DNA of 48,031 bases from an uncultured Clostridia bacterium (GCA_934169775.1 CAKPOI010000008.1:1-48031); one strand, 5' to 3'; shown: positions 32,067-40,871, counted from the first letter of the stretch. A program made the numbers and translations. Notes: generated by a model not told the origin, from the sequence alone.

Positions 32067-32309
32067 ATGAAGAAAAAACGGATTATAGGGGCAATTATGA
32101 TGACAGTGGCTACAGTAATTGGTGTATATGTGGGAATAGGATATTTACTGATAAAACCTATTATTGAGCTATGGGGAATGATGTATGATGCTTTAGAAGT
32201 TGCAGTGATAATTATAAATATAATTAAAATATTTATAATTTTCCCAATGGTATTGACATTCGTATTTTTTTTATTGGCTATAGGCAGAGCTATATTTTTG
32301 GATAATTAG
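32067..32309 (+). CDS. small two-pass membrane protein, unknown
   Basis: 80 residues, two hydrophobic segments (about 6-30 and 44-75) with a Lys-rich start. No family recognised. An AAAGGAG site is 6 bases before ATG 32067. Codon 5 is CGG, the only in-frame CGG in the window not at an apparent frameshift; a +1 shift there would reach a stop in two codons. An alternative start at ATG 32097, preceded by AGGGG, would avoid the CGG. Codon use has somewhat more G-ending codons than its neighbours. Confidence 0.6.
   Translation: MKKKRIIGAIMMTVATVIGVYVGIGYLLIKPIIELWGMMYDALEVAVIIINIIKIFIIFPMVLTFVFFLLAIGRAIFLDN
32079..32081 (+). other. third in-frame CGG codon (exception to the frameshift pattern)
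   Basis: AAA AAA CGG ATT at codons 3-6 of the small membrane protein. The same AAA-CGG-A context occurs in the deacetylase at 43211. Here the zero frame is needed for the long ORF, unless translation starts at 32097. Confidence 0.8.
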
Positions 32310-32323
32310 ATGATATTTTGGTA

Positions 32324-32356
32324 AAAAAAGCTGTTCTTTTTTAGAGCAGCTTTTTT
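32324..32356 (+). terminator. intrinsic terminator of the small membrane protein gene
   Basis: AAAAAAGCTGTTCT and AGAGCAGCTTTTTT arms (one G:U pair) with a TTTTT loop; run of T at the end. Confidence 0.9.
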
Positions 32357-32398
32357 ATATTCTAGGAAAGTTCTTTGAACTTCCTAGAATATAAAAAA
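32351..32398. repeat. CTAGGAA hairpin repeat, copy 2
   Basis: TTTTTTATATTCTAGGAAAG... pairs with ...CTTCCTAGAATATAAAAAA around TTCTTTGAA; the same element as 23293-23340 in the opposite direction. It shares its T-run with the terminator just before it. Confidence 0.85.
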
Positions 32399-32448
32399 AT
32401 GAATAAAAACAAGGTAAATTGGGTGTTAATGAAAACATTTAAATAATG

Positions 32449-32477
32449 TTGAAAAATAAAAAAAACTATGCTATAAT
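32449..32477 (+). promoter_or_regulatory. promoter of folA
   Basis: TTGAAA (32449-32454), 17 bases, TATAAT (32472-32477), then AAAGGAG and ATG 32510. Confidence 0.75.
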
Positions 32478-32509
32478 GCAACTAAATTATAATAAAAGGA
32501 GCAAAAAAA

Positions 32510-32995
32510 ATGTTAAGTTTAATAGTAGCAAAAGCAAAAAATAATACAATAGGAAAGGATAATCATTTATTATGGCGTATACCAGATGATCTAAAAAGAT
32601 TTAAGGAAAGAACAACTGGACATACAATAATTATGGGAAGAAAAACGTTTGAATCATTAGGTGGAATTTTACCAGATAGAATGCACATAATATTAAGTAG
32701 AAATCCGGATTTTATAATAGACTCAGATAGTGTAAAAGTAGTGCATTCATTATTAGAATTGCAACCATATATGGATGATGGAGAAGAACATTTTGTAATA
32801 GGTGGAGCAATTGTATATAATTTATTAATGCCTTATTGCAAGAAAATGTATGTTACTCAATTAGATAAGGATTTTGAAGGTGATACTATTTTTCCAAAAA
32901 TTAATGAAGAAGTTTGGAAAGAGGTTTCAAGGGAAAAGGGACCAGATGATGTTAAAGATTTTGGATATGAATATATAACTTATATAAGAAAATAA
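32510..32995 (+). CDS. folA: dihydrofolate reductase
   Basis: 161 residues, usual length. LSLIVAKAKNNTIGKDNHLLWRIPDDLKRFKERT (catalytic acidic Asp in PDDL), the NADPH loop IMGRKTFESLGGILPDR, and FVIGGAIVYNLLMPYC with MYVTQLD. It reduces dihydrofolate to tetrahydrofolate with NADPH; Fhs (7799) uses the product. Single gene with its own promoter; no thyA adjacent. Confidence 0.96.
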   Translation: MLSLIVAKAKNNTIGKDNHLLWRIPDDLKRFKERTTGHTIIMGRKTFESLGGILPDRMHIILSRNPDFIIDSDSVKVVHSLLELQPYMDDGEEHFVIGGAIVYNLLMPYCKKMYVTQLDKDFEGDTIFPKINEEVWKEVSREKGPDDVKDFGYEYITYIRK

Positions 32996-33041
32996 AAGTG
33001 ATTTGGTGTTGCTTTTGTCGAATTTTGTAAGAAAAAAATTA

Positions 33042-33070
33042 TTGACAAAATGTGTAAACTTTATTATATT
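33042..33070 (+). promoter_or_regulatory. promoter of the DUF4160-DUF2442 pair
   Basis: TTGACA (33042-33047), 17 bases, TATATT (33065-33070). Confidence 0.7.
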
Positions 33071-33140
33071 TTAATTGTTTTTAATCAGTTAATAATATAA
33101 ATTGAGTATTCCTGAATTATGGAAAAGGAGGGAATATATA

Positions 33141-33407
33141 ATGCCAATAATTTCACAATTTTATGGAATAATAATACAAATGTTTTTTGATGATAATGGA
33201 AAACATCATAAAAAACATATGCATATAAAATATAATGAATATGAAGCGGTTTATAGTATAACAGGAGAAGTTTTAGAGGGAAAATTGCCACAAAAGCAAA
33301 AAAAGTTAGTTGAAGCATGGATATGTATACATCAGGAAGAATTAGAAAGCTTATGGAATTTGATGCAAGAACAGGGAGAGTTTTTTAAAATAGAACCATT
33401 AAAATAG
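33141..33407 (+). CDS. DUF4160 protein
   Basis: 88 residues from ATG 33141 (AAGGAGGG 8-9 bases upstream). PIISQFYGIIIQMFF, then HHKKHMHIKYNEYEAVYSI and LPQKQKKLVEAWI are the DUF4160 hallmarks (conserved His-rich HHxxHxH). Short proteins of this family nearly always sit beside a DUF2442 partner, as here with a 17-base gap. The pair is often listed as a possible toxin-antitoxin module, but biochemical proof is not known to me. Confidence 0.88.
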   Translation: MPIISQFYGIIIQMFFDDNGKHHKKHMHIKYNEYEAVYSITGEVLEGKLPQKQKKLVEAWICIHQEELESLWNLMQEQGEFFKIEPLK

Positions 33408-33424
33408 ATAAGGGGGGAATATCT

Positions 33425-33682
33425 ATGTATATAGTACCGAATCCAATTGAAGTAAAGGCAATGGATGATTATAAAATATATATAAAGTTTCAAAATGGTG
33501 AAGAAAAAATATTTGATATGAAGGAAAAAATAAATAAAAAATATTATAAAAAGTTAAAGGATTATAAATATTTTAAAGATGTAAAAATTTCACAGACAGG
33601 AATAACAATAGAATGGAAAGACGGTGAAGATGTAGCACCAGAAAATTTATATTATGATAGTAATGTGATTAAAAATAAATAA
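33425..33682 (+). CDS. DUF2442 protein
   Basis: 85 residues. KAMDDYKIYIKFQNGEEKIFDM and FKDVKISQTGITIEWKDGEDVAPENLYYDS match DUF2442, a small beta-rich domain with an acidic, Trp-containing end. An AGGGGGG-type site precedes the ATG. Partner of the DUF4160 gene; the likely antitoxin or adaptor if the pair is a toxin-antitoxin system. Confidence 0.88.
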   Translation: MYIVPNPIEVKAMDDYKIYIKFQNGEEKIFDMKEKINKKYYKKLKDYKYFKDVKISQTGITIEWKDGEDVAPENLYYDSNVIKNK

Positions 33683-33735
33683 AATAATAGCTTTAGGTTA
33701 AAATAATAAAAACAAAAAAGAAAGGACGATAGAAA

Positions 33736-34734
33736 ATGTTTAAACCTAAAGCTATTTATTATGAAAAAAATATAGAAAACTATGAATTAGGAAAACAATT
33801 ATTAGAAAAATATAAAGAAGTACCAAAAATAGAAATAGAAAATCACAATAATATAGAAGAAATGAGAAAAAAATCAAATAAAGAATTTGTAAATATGAAA
33901 AGAAATTTAATAATAGGGTTAAGAAAGACACATAAATTTGTAGAAAACCATAAAACATCAGATTATTTAGTGCCATATACATCATCAGGGTGTACAGCAT
34001 CATGTATGTATTGCTATCTAGTATGCAATTATAATAAATGTGCATATTTAAGATTGTTTGTAAATAGAGAGCAAATGTTAGAAAAAATAATAAAAGTGGC
34101 AAACAAATCAGAAAAAGAATTGACCTTTGAAATAGGAAGTAATAGTGATTTAATACTAGAAAACACAATAACAGGAAATTTGCCGTGGACAATAGAAAAT
34201 TTTAAAAATTCTCCCAAAGGACATCTAACATTTCCAACTAAGTTTGATATGGTAGATGATATTTTAAATGTTGATCATCAAGGAAAGGTGACAGTTAGAA
34301 TGAGTGTAAATCCAGAAGAAATTATAAACAAAGTTGAGTTTGGTACCTCAAGGTTAAAAGGGAGAATTGAGGCAATAAATAAGTTAAAAGAAGCGGGATA
34401 TAATGTAGGAATATTGATAGCCCCAGTAATTATGGTAGATAATTGGAAAGAATTGTATTTAGAATTAATAAAACAATTATCGGAAAATCTTACAGAAAAG
34501 GTAAAAAAAGATGTATTTTTTGAAATTATTTTTATGACTTATAGTTTTGTTCATACGAAAATTAATGAAGAAGCTTTTCCTAATGCCATTAATTTATATA
34601 ATAAAGATTTAATGACTGGTAGGGGTAAGGGAAAGTATATGTATAAAATAGGTCTTAGAAAAGATGGAGAGATTTTTTTTAGAGAACAAATGAAAAAATA
34701 TTTTCCTAATAATCAAATCATGTATATAGTTTAA
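33736..34734 (+). CDS. splB: spore photoproduct lyase family radical SAM protein
   Basis: 332 residues, the length of SP lyase, which repairs the thymine dimer (spore photoproduct) formed in UV-treated spores. The radical-SAM cluster motif is C86-x3-C90-x2-C93 in SGCTASCMYCYL, followed by YLRLFVN (SPL: YIRVYVN); RMSVNPEEIINKVEFGTSRLKGRIEAI is the usual second half. Oddity: aligned on FExxCxSD, the position of the hydrogen-donor Cys (C141 in Bacillus) reads FEIGSNSD, giving Ser135. Two additional Cys (97, 102) lie after the cluster. It may be an SPL-like protein with altered chemistry, or use another Cys. Spore genes elsewhere in the window fit the role. Confidence 0.85.
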   Translation: MFKPKAIYYEKNIENYELGKQLLEKYKEVPKIEIENHNNIEEMRKKSNKEFVNMKRNLIIGLRKTHKFVENHKTSDYLVPYTSSGCTASCMYCYLVCNYNKCAYLRLFVNREQMLEKIIKVANKSEKELTFEIGSNSDLILENTITGNLPWTIENFKNSPKGHLTFPTKFDMVDDILNVDHQGKVTVRMSVNPEEIINKVEFGTSRLKGRIEAINKLKEAGYNVGILIAPVIMVDNWKELYLELIKQLSENLTEKVKKDVFFEIIFMTYSFVHTKINEEAFPNAINLYNKDLMTGRGKGKYMYKIGLRKDGEIFFREQMKKYFPNNQIMYIV

Positions 34735-34762
34735 ATGCGAAAATTTGTTTTTGAAAAATGTG

Positions 34763-34791
34763 TTGATTTTTAATAATATATATGATATACT
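34763..34791 (+). promoter_or_regulatory. promoter of the dCMP deaminase gene
   Basis: TTGATT (34763-34768), 17 bases, TATACT (34786-34791). Confidence 0.65.
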
Positions 34792-34885
34792 GTCTACTAC
34801 GAAAAGGAGAATAGCAGACTTCATTAATAGTAAAAAGTCAATAAAATATAGCTAATTTATATTGTAGGAAAGGATGGAATAAGAG

Positions 34886-35389
34886 ATGGAAAATAAAAAA
34901 AGAGCAGATTATATAAGTTGGGATGAATACTTTATGTCAATAGCAAAATTATCAGCCAAAAGAAGCAAAGACCCATCAACACAAGTAGGAGCATGTATAG
35001 TAAGCAATGATAACAGAATATTATCAATAGGATATAATGGAGCACCAAATGGATTTGATGACGACAAATTTCCATGGGCAAGAGAAGGAAAAAATTTGGA
35101 AACAAAATATCCATATGTATGTCATGCAGAAATGAATGCAATATTAAATTATAGAGGAAGCAAAAAAGATTTAGAAAATGCAAAAATATATGTTGATTTA
35201 TTTCCATGTAATGAATGTGCAAAAATAATTATACAATCAGGAATCAAACACATAATATATCTATCAGATAAATATGCAGATTCAGAAAATAATATAGCAT
35301 CAAGAAGATTATTTGATGAATGTGGAGTCAAATATGAAAAAATAAAATTAGAAGAAAACAAAGAAATAGTAATAGATTTAAAAAATTAA
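34886..35389 (+). CDS. dCMP deaminase
   Basis: 167 residues. SAKRSKDPSTQVGACIV, the zinc-binding CHAEMNAIL (His, catalytic Glu) and PCNECAK (two Cys) motifs, and GYNGAPNGFDDD, typical of the ComEB/dCMP deaminase family. It converts dCMP to dUMP for thymidylate synthesis. An AGGAAAGGATGG ribosome region precedes the ATG. The spacing to mutS2 (about 80 bases) allows separate or joint transcription. Confidence 0.94.
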   Translation: MENKKRADYISWDEYFMSIAKLSAKRSKDPSTQVGACIVSNDNRILSIGYNGAPNGFDDDKFPWAREGKNLETKYPYVCHAEMNAILNYRGSKKDLENAKIYVDLFPCNECAKIIIQSGIKHIIYLSDKYADSENNIASRRLFDECGVKYEKIKLEENKEIVIDLKN

Positions 35390-35469
35390 TAGGCTTATTA
35401 ATTTTTGTAAAATTTATTAAGTGACTTTGAAAAAATGATATAAAAAATGTCTTAGGAAAGGATGCAAAA

Positions 35470-37839
35470 ATGGAATATTTACAAAAATTAGAATATAATA
35501 AAATATTAGAAAAATTAGCTTCATATTGCCATTTAGAAGCATCAAAAAAAGAGGCATATGAGTTAAAACCATATACAGAAATAAAAGAAATAGAACAAAA
35601 ATTAGAAGAAACAACAGAAGCTGTAAATTTAATATATAGATGTAGTACACCACCAGCAATAGAATTTATAGAAGATAAAGAAGAAATCAAAATAATAAAA
35701 ACAGAAGGAACTTTATCATTAAAATCAATAATAAATTTAACCAAAATATTAAAAATAAGTAGTGCACTAAAAAAATATATAAATCAAGATTTTTTAGATT
35801 TAGAAGAATATAAAAATTTAAAATCTATTTTTGATGAATTATATACAAATAATGGGATTATAGAAAAAGTAGAAAACAGTGTAATAGATGAATACACATT
35901 AGATGATAAAGCATCAAAACAATTGCAAAGTATACGTAAGAAACAAAAAAATATAGAGCAAGATATAAGACAAAAATTAAATAATATGATACATTCATCA
36001 AATTATTCTAAATATATTCAAGAGAGTGTAATAACAATAAGAAATGAAAGATATGTAATACCAGTAAAAGAAGAATATCGCTCACAAATTAAAGGGTTTG
36101 TACATGACATATCAAGTTCAGGCTCAACAGTATTTATTGAACCAATTGCAATATTTGAAATGAATAATCAAATAAGTAATTTAAAGATTGAAGAAAATAT
36201 GGAAATAGAAAGAATAATAAAAGAACTTTCAAGTTTATTTTATCCATATTCTTTAGAAATAGAGACAGATATACAATATTTGAAGAAATTAGATTTTATA
36301 TTTGCAAAAGCAAGATATTCAAAAGAAATAAAAGGAAATCAGCCAATAATAAATACAAATAAACAGATAATATTAGAACAGGCAAGACATCCGTTAATAG
36401 ATTATAAAAAAGCAGTGCCAGTGTCATTAACTTTAGGAAAAGATTATCAGATGTTATTAATAACTGGACCAAATACAGGAGGAAAAACTGTAACTTTAAA
36501 AACTGTGGGTTTACTTACATGTATGGCATGTAGTGGATTACATATACCAGCAAAAGAAACTTCAAGTATAGGCGTTTTTAAAAAGATTTTTGCAGATATA
36601 GGAGACGACCAGAGTATAACTGCATCATTAAGTACTTTTTCTGCACACATGAAAAATATTGTAGATATAGTAGAAAATTCAGATGACAATACACTTGTAT
36701 TAGTTGATGAATTAGGCTCTGGAACAGATCCAGTAGAGGGACAAGCATTGGCAATAAGTATATTAGAGTATTTAAAAGAAAAGGGAGTATTGGCAATTGC
36801 TACAACACATTACCAAGAATTAAAAAAATATGCAATGATAACAAAAGGATTTCAAAATGCTTCTGTAGAGTTTGATGTAGAAACTTTAACTCCAACATAT
36901 CATTTATTAGTTGGAATACCAGGGAAAAGTAATGCTTTTGAAATAAGTAAAAAGCTTGGATTAAAAGATGAAATAATAGAAAAATCTAAAGAAAGATTGC
37001 ACAAAGATGAAATAGATTTTGAAGAATTGATGAAACAGTTATATAATGATAAAAGAAAAATTGACTTAGAAAAACAAGAAATAGAGACGAATTTAAAAGA
37101 AATCAAGAATTTAAAAGAAAAATTGAAACAAAATCATACTGAACTTTTAGATGCAGAACAAGAAAAAATTCAAAAAGCTAAAATTGAAGCACGAAATATT
37201 ATTTTAGATGCTAAAGAAGAGGCAAATGAAATAATAAGGAAAATGAAACAAATAGAAAAAGAAGCGGGTTCAGATGTAAATAAAAAACTAAATAATTTGC
37301 GTAATAAATTAAATGAAAACATAAAAGAGCAAAATCAAGAACTATATGCAATAAATATAAACAATAATATAGAAAAAGAACAAGTAAAACCAGGAATATC
37401 AGTGTATCTTGAAAATTTAGGTCAACAGGGAACAGTAATATCAAATGTGTCTAAAGGTGAGCAAGTGCTAGTACAAATAGGAAGTATGAAAATGAATGTA
37501 CCAATTCAAAATTTAGTAATTTTAAAAAATGAAAAAACAAAAAGGCAAAATAGTGTTTCACAAAGTTATACAAAGATGAACAAAACTAAAAATGCTAAAA
37601 CAGAAATTAATGTAATAGGTTTAAATGTTGAAGAAGCAAGATTTGTAGTAGAAAAGTTTTTAGATGATAGTTTGTTAGCTAATCTTCAGACAGTTAGAAT
37701 TGTACACGGAAAAGGAACTGGAAAATTAAGAGAAGGAATACATCAAATGCTAAAAAAAGATCCACATGTAAAATCATATAGAATGGGTGCTTTTGGAGAA
37801 GGCGAAATGGGTGTTACAGTAGTAGAATTAAAACGATAA
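35470..37839 (+). CDS. mutS2: MutS2 ATPase (ribosome-rescue/anti-recombination)
   Basis: 789 residues, full length. N-terminal clamp-like helices, RYVIPVKEEYRSQIKGFVHDISSSGSTVFIEP, Walker A TGPNTGGKT (about 336-344), ADIGDDQSITASLSTFSAHM, Walker B VLVDELGSGTDP, the long coiled-coil, a KOW-like GISVYLENLGQQGTV stretch and the C-terminal Smr domain with INVIGLNVEEAR and VRIVHGKGTGKLREGI. It suppresses homologous recombination and, in Bacillus, splits collided ribosomes. It lacks domain I; a domain I-like protein is instead encoded alone in the DGR operon (2250). Confidence 0.96.
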   Translation: MEYLQKLEYNKILEKLASYCHLEASKKEAYELKPYTEIKEIEQKLEETTEAVNLIYRCSTPPAIEFIEDKEEIKIIKTEGTLSLKSIINLTKILKISSALKKYINQDFLDLEEYKNLKSIFDELYTNNGIIEKVENSVIDEYTLDDKASKQLQSIRKKQKNIEQDIRQKLNNMIHSSNYSKYIQESVITIRNERYVIPVKEEYRSQIKGFVHDISSSGSTVFIEPIAIFEMNNQISNLKIEENMEIERIIKELSSLFYPYSLEIETDIQYLKKLDFIFAKARYSKEIKGNQPIINTNKQIILEQARHPLIDYKKAVPVSLTLGKDYQMLLITGPNTGGKTVTLKTVGLLTCMACSGLHIPAKETSSIGVFKKIFADIGDDQSITASLSTFSAHMKNIVDIVENSDDNTLVLVDELGSGTDPVEGQALAISILEYLKEKGVLAIATTHYQELKKYAMITKGFQNASVEFDVETLTPTYHLLVGIPGKSNAFEISKKLGLKDEIIEKSKERLHKDEIDFEELMKQLYNDKRKIDLEKQEIETNLKEIKNLKEKLKQNHTELLDAEQEKIQKAKIEARNIILDAKEEANEIIRKMKQIEKEAGSDVNKKLNNLRNKLNENIKEQNQELYAININNNIEKEQVKPGISVYLENLGQQGTVISNVSKGEQVLVQIGSMKMNVPIQNLVILKNEKTKRQNSVSQSYTKMNKTKNAKTEINVIGLNVEEARFVVEKFLDDSLLANLQTVRIVHGKGTGKLREGIHQMLKKDPHVKSYRMGAFGEGEMGVTVVELKR

Positions 37840-37955
37840 TTATTGAAGTAGATTTCAATTTTTTTACAAAATCAGGTTATTTAAAAATAAATAAATTCTG
37901 AATTTTTTGTAATATAAATTTTAGGCAATAAATAGTGAAAGGAATGGAATTTTAA

Positions 37956-39770
37956 ATGCAAAATGACTATCAAAAATATATAAGAAATTTTAGTATAATT
38001 GCACATATAGACCATGGAAAATCAACTTTGGCAGATAGATTAATAGAACTAACAGGAGTCTTGTCAAAAAGAGAAATGGAAAGCCAAGTTTTAGACAATA
38101 TGGAAATAGAAAAAGAAAGAGGAATCACAATAAAATCACAAGCAGTAAGAATGAAGCATAAAGCAAAAGACGGAATTGAATATACATTTAATCTAATAGA
38201 TACACCTGGACATGTTGATTTTAATTATGAGGTTTCTAGGAGTTTGGCTGCATGTGATGGAGCAGTTTTAGTAGTTGATAGTAGTCAAGGTGTAGAAGCA
38301 CAAACATTGGCAAATGTATATTTAGCAATAGATAATAATTTAGAAGTATTACCTGTAATTAATAAAATAGATTTACCAAATGCAAGACCAGATGAAGTAA
38401 AAAAAGAAATTGAAGATATTATAGGAATTCCAGCAATGGATGCACCATGTATTTCTGCCAAATCAGGTTTGAATGTGGAAGAAGTTTTGGAAAAAATTGT
38501 AACAGATTTACCTGCACCACATGGAGATGTTAATGCAAAAACAAAATGTTTAATATTTGATTCTTATTATGATAATTACAAAGGTGCTGTTGCATATGTA
38601 AGAGTAATTGATGGAAGTGTAAAAGTTGGAGATGAAATCTTATTGATGGCAACAAATAAGACATATACAGTTGCAGAAGTAGGATATTTTGTTCCAGGTT
38701 CATATATGCCAACAAATATCATAAAAGCTGGAGAAGTAGGATATATAGCAGCAAGCATTAAAAATTTGTCAGATATTCATGTTGGTGATACAGTAACATT
38801 AAAAGATGAACCAGCAGAAAAGGCTTTAGCAGGATATAAAAAAGTAACTCCAATGGTTTATTGTGGTTTGTATCCAGTTGATGGAAGTGATTATGAAAAT
38901 TTGAAAATTGCTCTTGAAAAACTTCAATTAAATGATGCTGCATTGGTATATGAGCCTGAAACATCTGCAGCACTTGGGTTTGGTTTTAGATGTGGATTTT
39001 TGGGATTGCTACATTTGGAAATAATAGAAGAAAGATTAGATAGAGAATTTGATTTGGGACTTATAACAACAGCACCTTCTGTTATATATAAAGTACATAA
39101 GACTACAGGTGAGGTACTAGAGATATATAATCCAACAGAATTGCCAACACCACAGGAAATATCATATATAGAAGAACCTTTTGTAACAGCAAATATATTT
39201 TTACCTAAAGAATATGTTGGAAATGTAATGGATATTTGTCAAAAAAGAAGGGGCATTTATGTAGATATGCAATTTTTAGATGAGAATAGAGTAACTCTTA
39301 TTTATGAAATGCCACTTAATGAAATTATATATGATTTTTTTGATAATCTTAAGTCTAAAACTAAAGGTTATGCATCTTTTGATTATGAGTTTAAGGAATA
39401 CAGAAGATCTGATTTGGTTAAACTGGATATTTATATAAATAATGAACAAGTTGATGCTCTTAGCTTTATTTTGCATAAAGATAGAAGTTATGAGAGAGGT
39501 AAAAAAATGGTTGAAAAACTTAAGACTGAGATTCCTAGAAAATTGTTTAAAATTCCTATTCAGGCTGCTGTTGGGGGTAAGATTATTGCTAGAGAGACTA
39601 TTTCTGCTATGAGAAAAGATGTGCTTGCTAAATGCTATGGTGGTGATGTTACTAGAAAGAAGAAGCTGCTTGAGAAACAGAAGCGTGGTAAGAAAAAAAT
39701 GCGTGAGATTGGAAATGTGGAGGTGCCTCAAGAGGCGTTCTTGTCGGTTCTTAAGCTAGATGACGAGTAG
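37956..39770 (+). CDS. lepA: elongation factor 4 (LepA)
   Basis: 604 residues. AHIDHGKSTLADRLIE, EKERGITIKSQAVRM, DTPGHVDFNYEVSRSLAACDGAVLVVD, NKIDLPNA, and the LepA-only C-terminal domain ending KRGKKKMREIGNVEVPQEAF. A GTPase acting on ribosomes in translation initiation/assembly. A repeat starts at the stop codon. Codon use shifts to more GCG/GTG/CTT toward the 3' end, perhaps only chance. Confidence 0.97.
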   Translation: MQNDYQKYIRNFSIIAHIDHGKSTLADRLIELTGVLSKREMESQVLDNMEIEKERGITIKSQAVRMKHKAKDGIEYTFNLIDTPGHVDFNYEVSRSLAACDGAVLVVDSSQGVEAQTLANVYLAIDNNLEVLPVINKIDLPNARPDEVKKEIEDIIGIPAMDAPCISAKSGLNVEEVLEKIVTDLPAPHGDVNAKTKCLIFDSYYDNYKGAVAYVRVIDGSVKVGDEILLMATNKTYTVAEVGYFVPGSYMPTNIIKAGEVGYIAASIKNLSDIHVGDTVTLKDEPAEKALAGYKKVTPMVYCGLYPVDGSDYENLKIALEKLQLNDAALVYEPETSAALGFGFRCGFLGLLHLEIIEERLDREFDLGLITTAPSVIYKVHKTTGEVLEIYNPTELPTPQEISYIEEPFVTANIFLPKEYVGNVMDICQKRRGIYVDMQFLDENRVTLIYEMPLNEIIYDFFDNLKSKTKGYASFDYEFKEYRRSDLVKLDIYINNEQVDALSFILHKDRSYERGKKMVEKLKTEIPRKLFKIPIQAAVGGKIIARETISAMRKDVLAKCYGGDVTRKKKLLEKQKRGKKKMREIGNVEVPQEAFLSVLKLDDE

Positions 39771-39948
39771 AGATTGAAAAATAATTAGAATTTTGGCGGC
39801 GTTAACTTTCATTTAAAACGCGGTTACATACACAGAGTATGCGCCCTTGCCTTTTAAATAAAAGTTGCCTTGCCAAAATTTAATTCTTTTCCAATCCAGG
39901 AAGTAATGAAAATAATTACAATTTTGGCGGTGTCAAACTGCATTTAAG
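39771..39948. repeat. AGATTG-ended MITE-like repeat after lepA
   Basis: Begins AGATTGAAAAATAATTAGAATTTTGG just after the lepA stop; the inverted partner GCCAAAATTTAATTCTTTTC...CCAATC ends at 39896; inner arms (CTTTCATTTAAAA and CTTTTAAATAAAAG) pair too. A direct partial copy of the left arm, TGAAAATAATTACAATTTTGG (39907 on), follows. Same plan as 22396-22567, with different inner sequence (GGCGGCG in place of ACTGTAG). Confidence 0.85.
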
Positions 39949-39965
39949 AAAGGGTAGAGTTAAAA

Positions 39966-40745
39966 ATGAAAGAAAGTTTTAATAATAAATATGAGAAAAA
40001 AGAAGAAAAAATTTATGATGACCAAATAGAAGGAAGAAATTCAGTAATAGAATTGTTGGAAAGTAAAAAAGATATAAATAAAATATTTGTAACAAAAGGA
40101 GAAAAACACGGATCAATAAATAAGATATTGGCTATGGCAAGAGAAAGAAATGTAATTATAGTGGAAAAAGATAAAAGACAAATGGAACAAATGGCACAAA
40201 CACCAAATTATCAAGGTGTAATAGCAATAGTGCCACCATTTGAATACTGTGAAATAGAAGATATATTAGAAACTGCAAAAAATAAGAATGAAGATCCATT
40301 TGTATTAATTTTAGATGGAATAGAAGATCCACATAATTTAGGTTCAATAATAAGAACAGCTGAAACGGCAGGAGTTCATGGAGTAATAATTCCAAAAAGA
40401 AGGGCAGCTAGTGTAAATAGTACAGTTAGTAAAGTGTCAGCGGGAGCTGTTGAACATATGAAAATAGCAAGAGTTACTAATATTTCTGATACTATTCAGA
40501 AATTGAAAGATAATGGCTTATGGATTTGCGGTACAGATATTGATGCTAAAAATTATTATTATAATCAAGATTTAAAAGGCCCTTTAGGAATAGTTATTGG
40601 TAATGAAGGTCAAGGTATGAGTGAAAAAGTAAAGAAAAATTGCGACTTTTTGGTTAAGATACCAATGAAAGGCAAAGTTACATCTTTAAATGCTTCTGTT
40701 TCAACAGGAATTGTTGTATATGAAGCAGTAAAGCAAAGAATGTAA
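39966..40745 (+). CDS. rlmB: 23S rRNA (guanosine-2'-O)-methyltransferase, TrmH/RlmB family
   Basis: 259 residues. The N-terminal substrate-binding domain (QIEGRNSVIELLES) and the SPOUT knot motifs: DGIEDPHNLGSIIRTAETAG, VIGNEGQGMSEKVKKNCDF, and IPMKGKVTSLNASVSTGIVVYE. Members methylate the 2'-O of a conserved G in 23S rRNA (RlmB) or tRNA; RlmB is the best fit by the N-terminal domain. An AAGAAAGGG site precedes the ATG. Confidence 0.9.
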   Translation: MKESFNNKYEKKEEKIYDDQIEGRNSVIELLESKKDINKIFVTKGEKHGSINKILAMARERNVIIVEKDKRQMEQMAQTPNYQGVIAIVPPFEYCEIEDILETAKNKNEDPFVLILDGIEDPHNLGSIIRTAETAGVHGVIIPKRRAASVNSTVSKVSAGAVEHMKIARVTNISDTIQKLKDNGLWICGTDIDAKNYYYNQDLKGPLGIVIGNEGQGMSEKVKKNCDFLVKIPMKGKVTSLNASVSTGIVVYEAVKQRM

Positions 40746-40765
40746 TTTTGGTGGTGCAGAGTCTT

Positions 40766-40845
40766 GAAATTTTTAGGGATGGGATGGAGCAGAAAAACGT
40801 TTGCCTTTGGTAGTGTCTTTTTACTCCATTTTCCAAAAACTCAAG
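40766..40845. repeat. degenerate palindromic repeat
   Basis: AGGGATGGGATGGAGCAGAAAAA and TTTTTACTCCATTTTCCAAAAAC form an imperfect inverted repeat with outer CTTGAAATTTTTAG / CTCTAAAATTTTT arms. Probably a decayed relative of the GGGGACGGAG family; may end the rlmB transcript. Confidence 0.5.
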
Positions 40846-40871
40846 TCTCTAAAATTTTTTATTAAATTCTA

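Noticed and set aside
33752..34217. Minus-strand hydrophobic frames opposite the SP-lyase gene
   Set aside because: Leu/Phe/Tyr-rich shadows typical of antisense of A-rich coding DNA.
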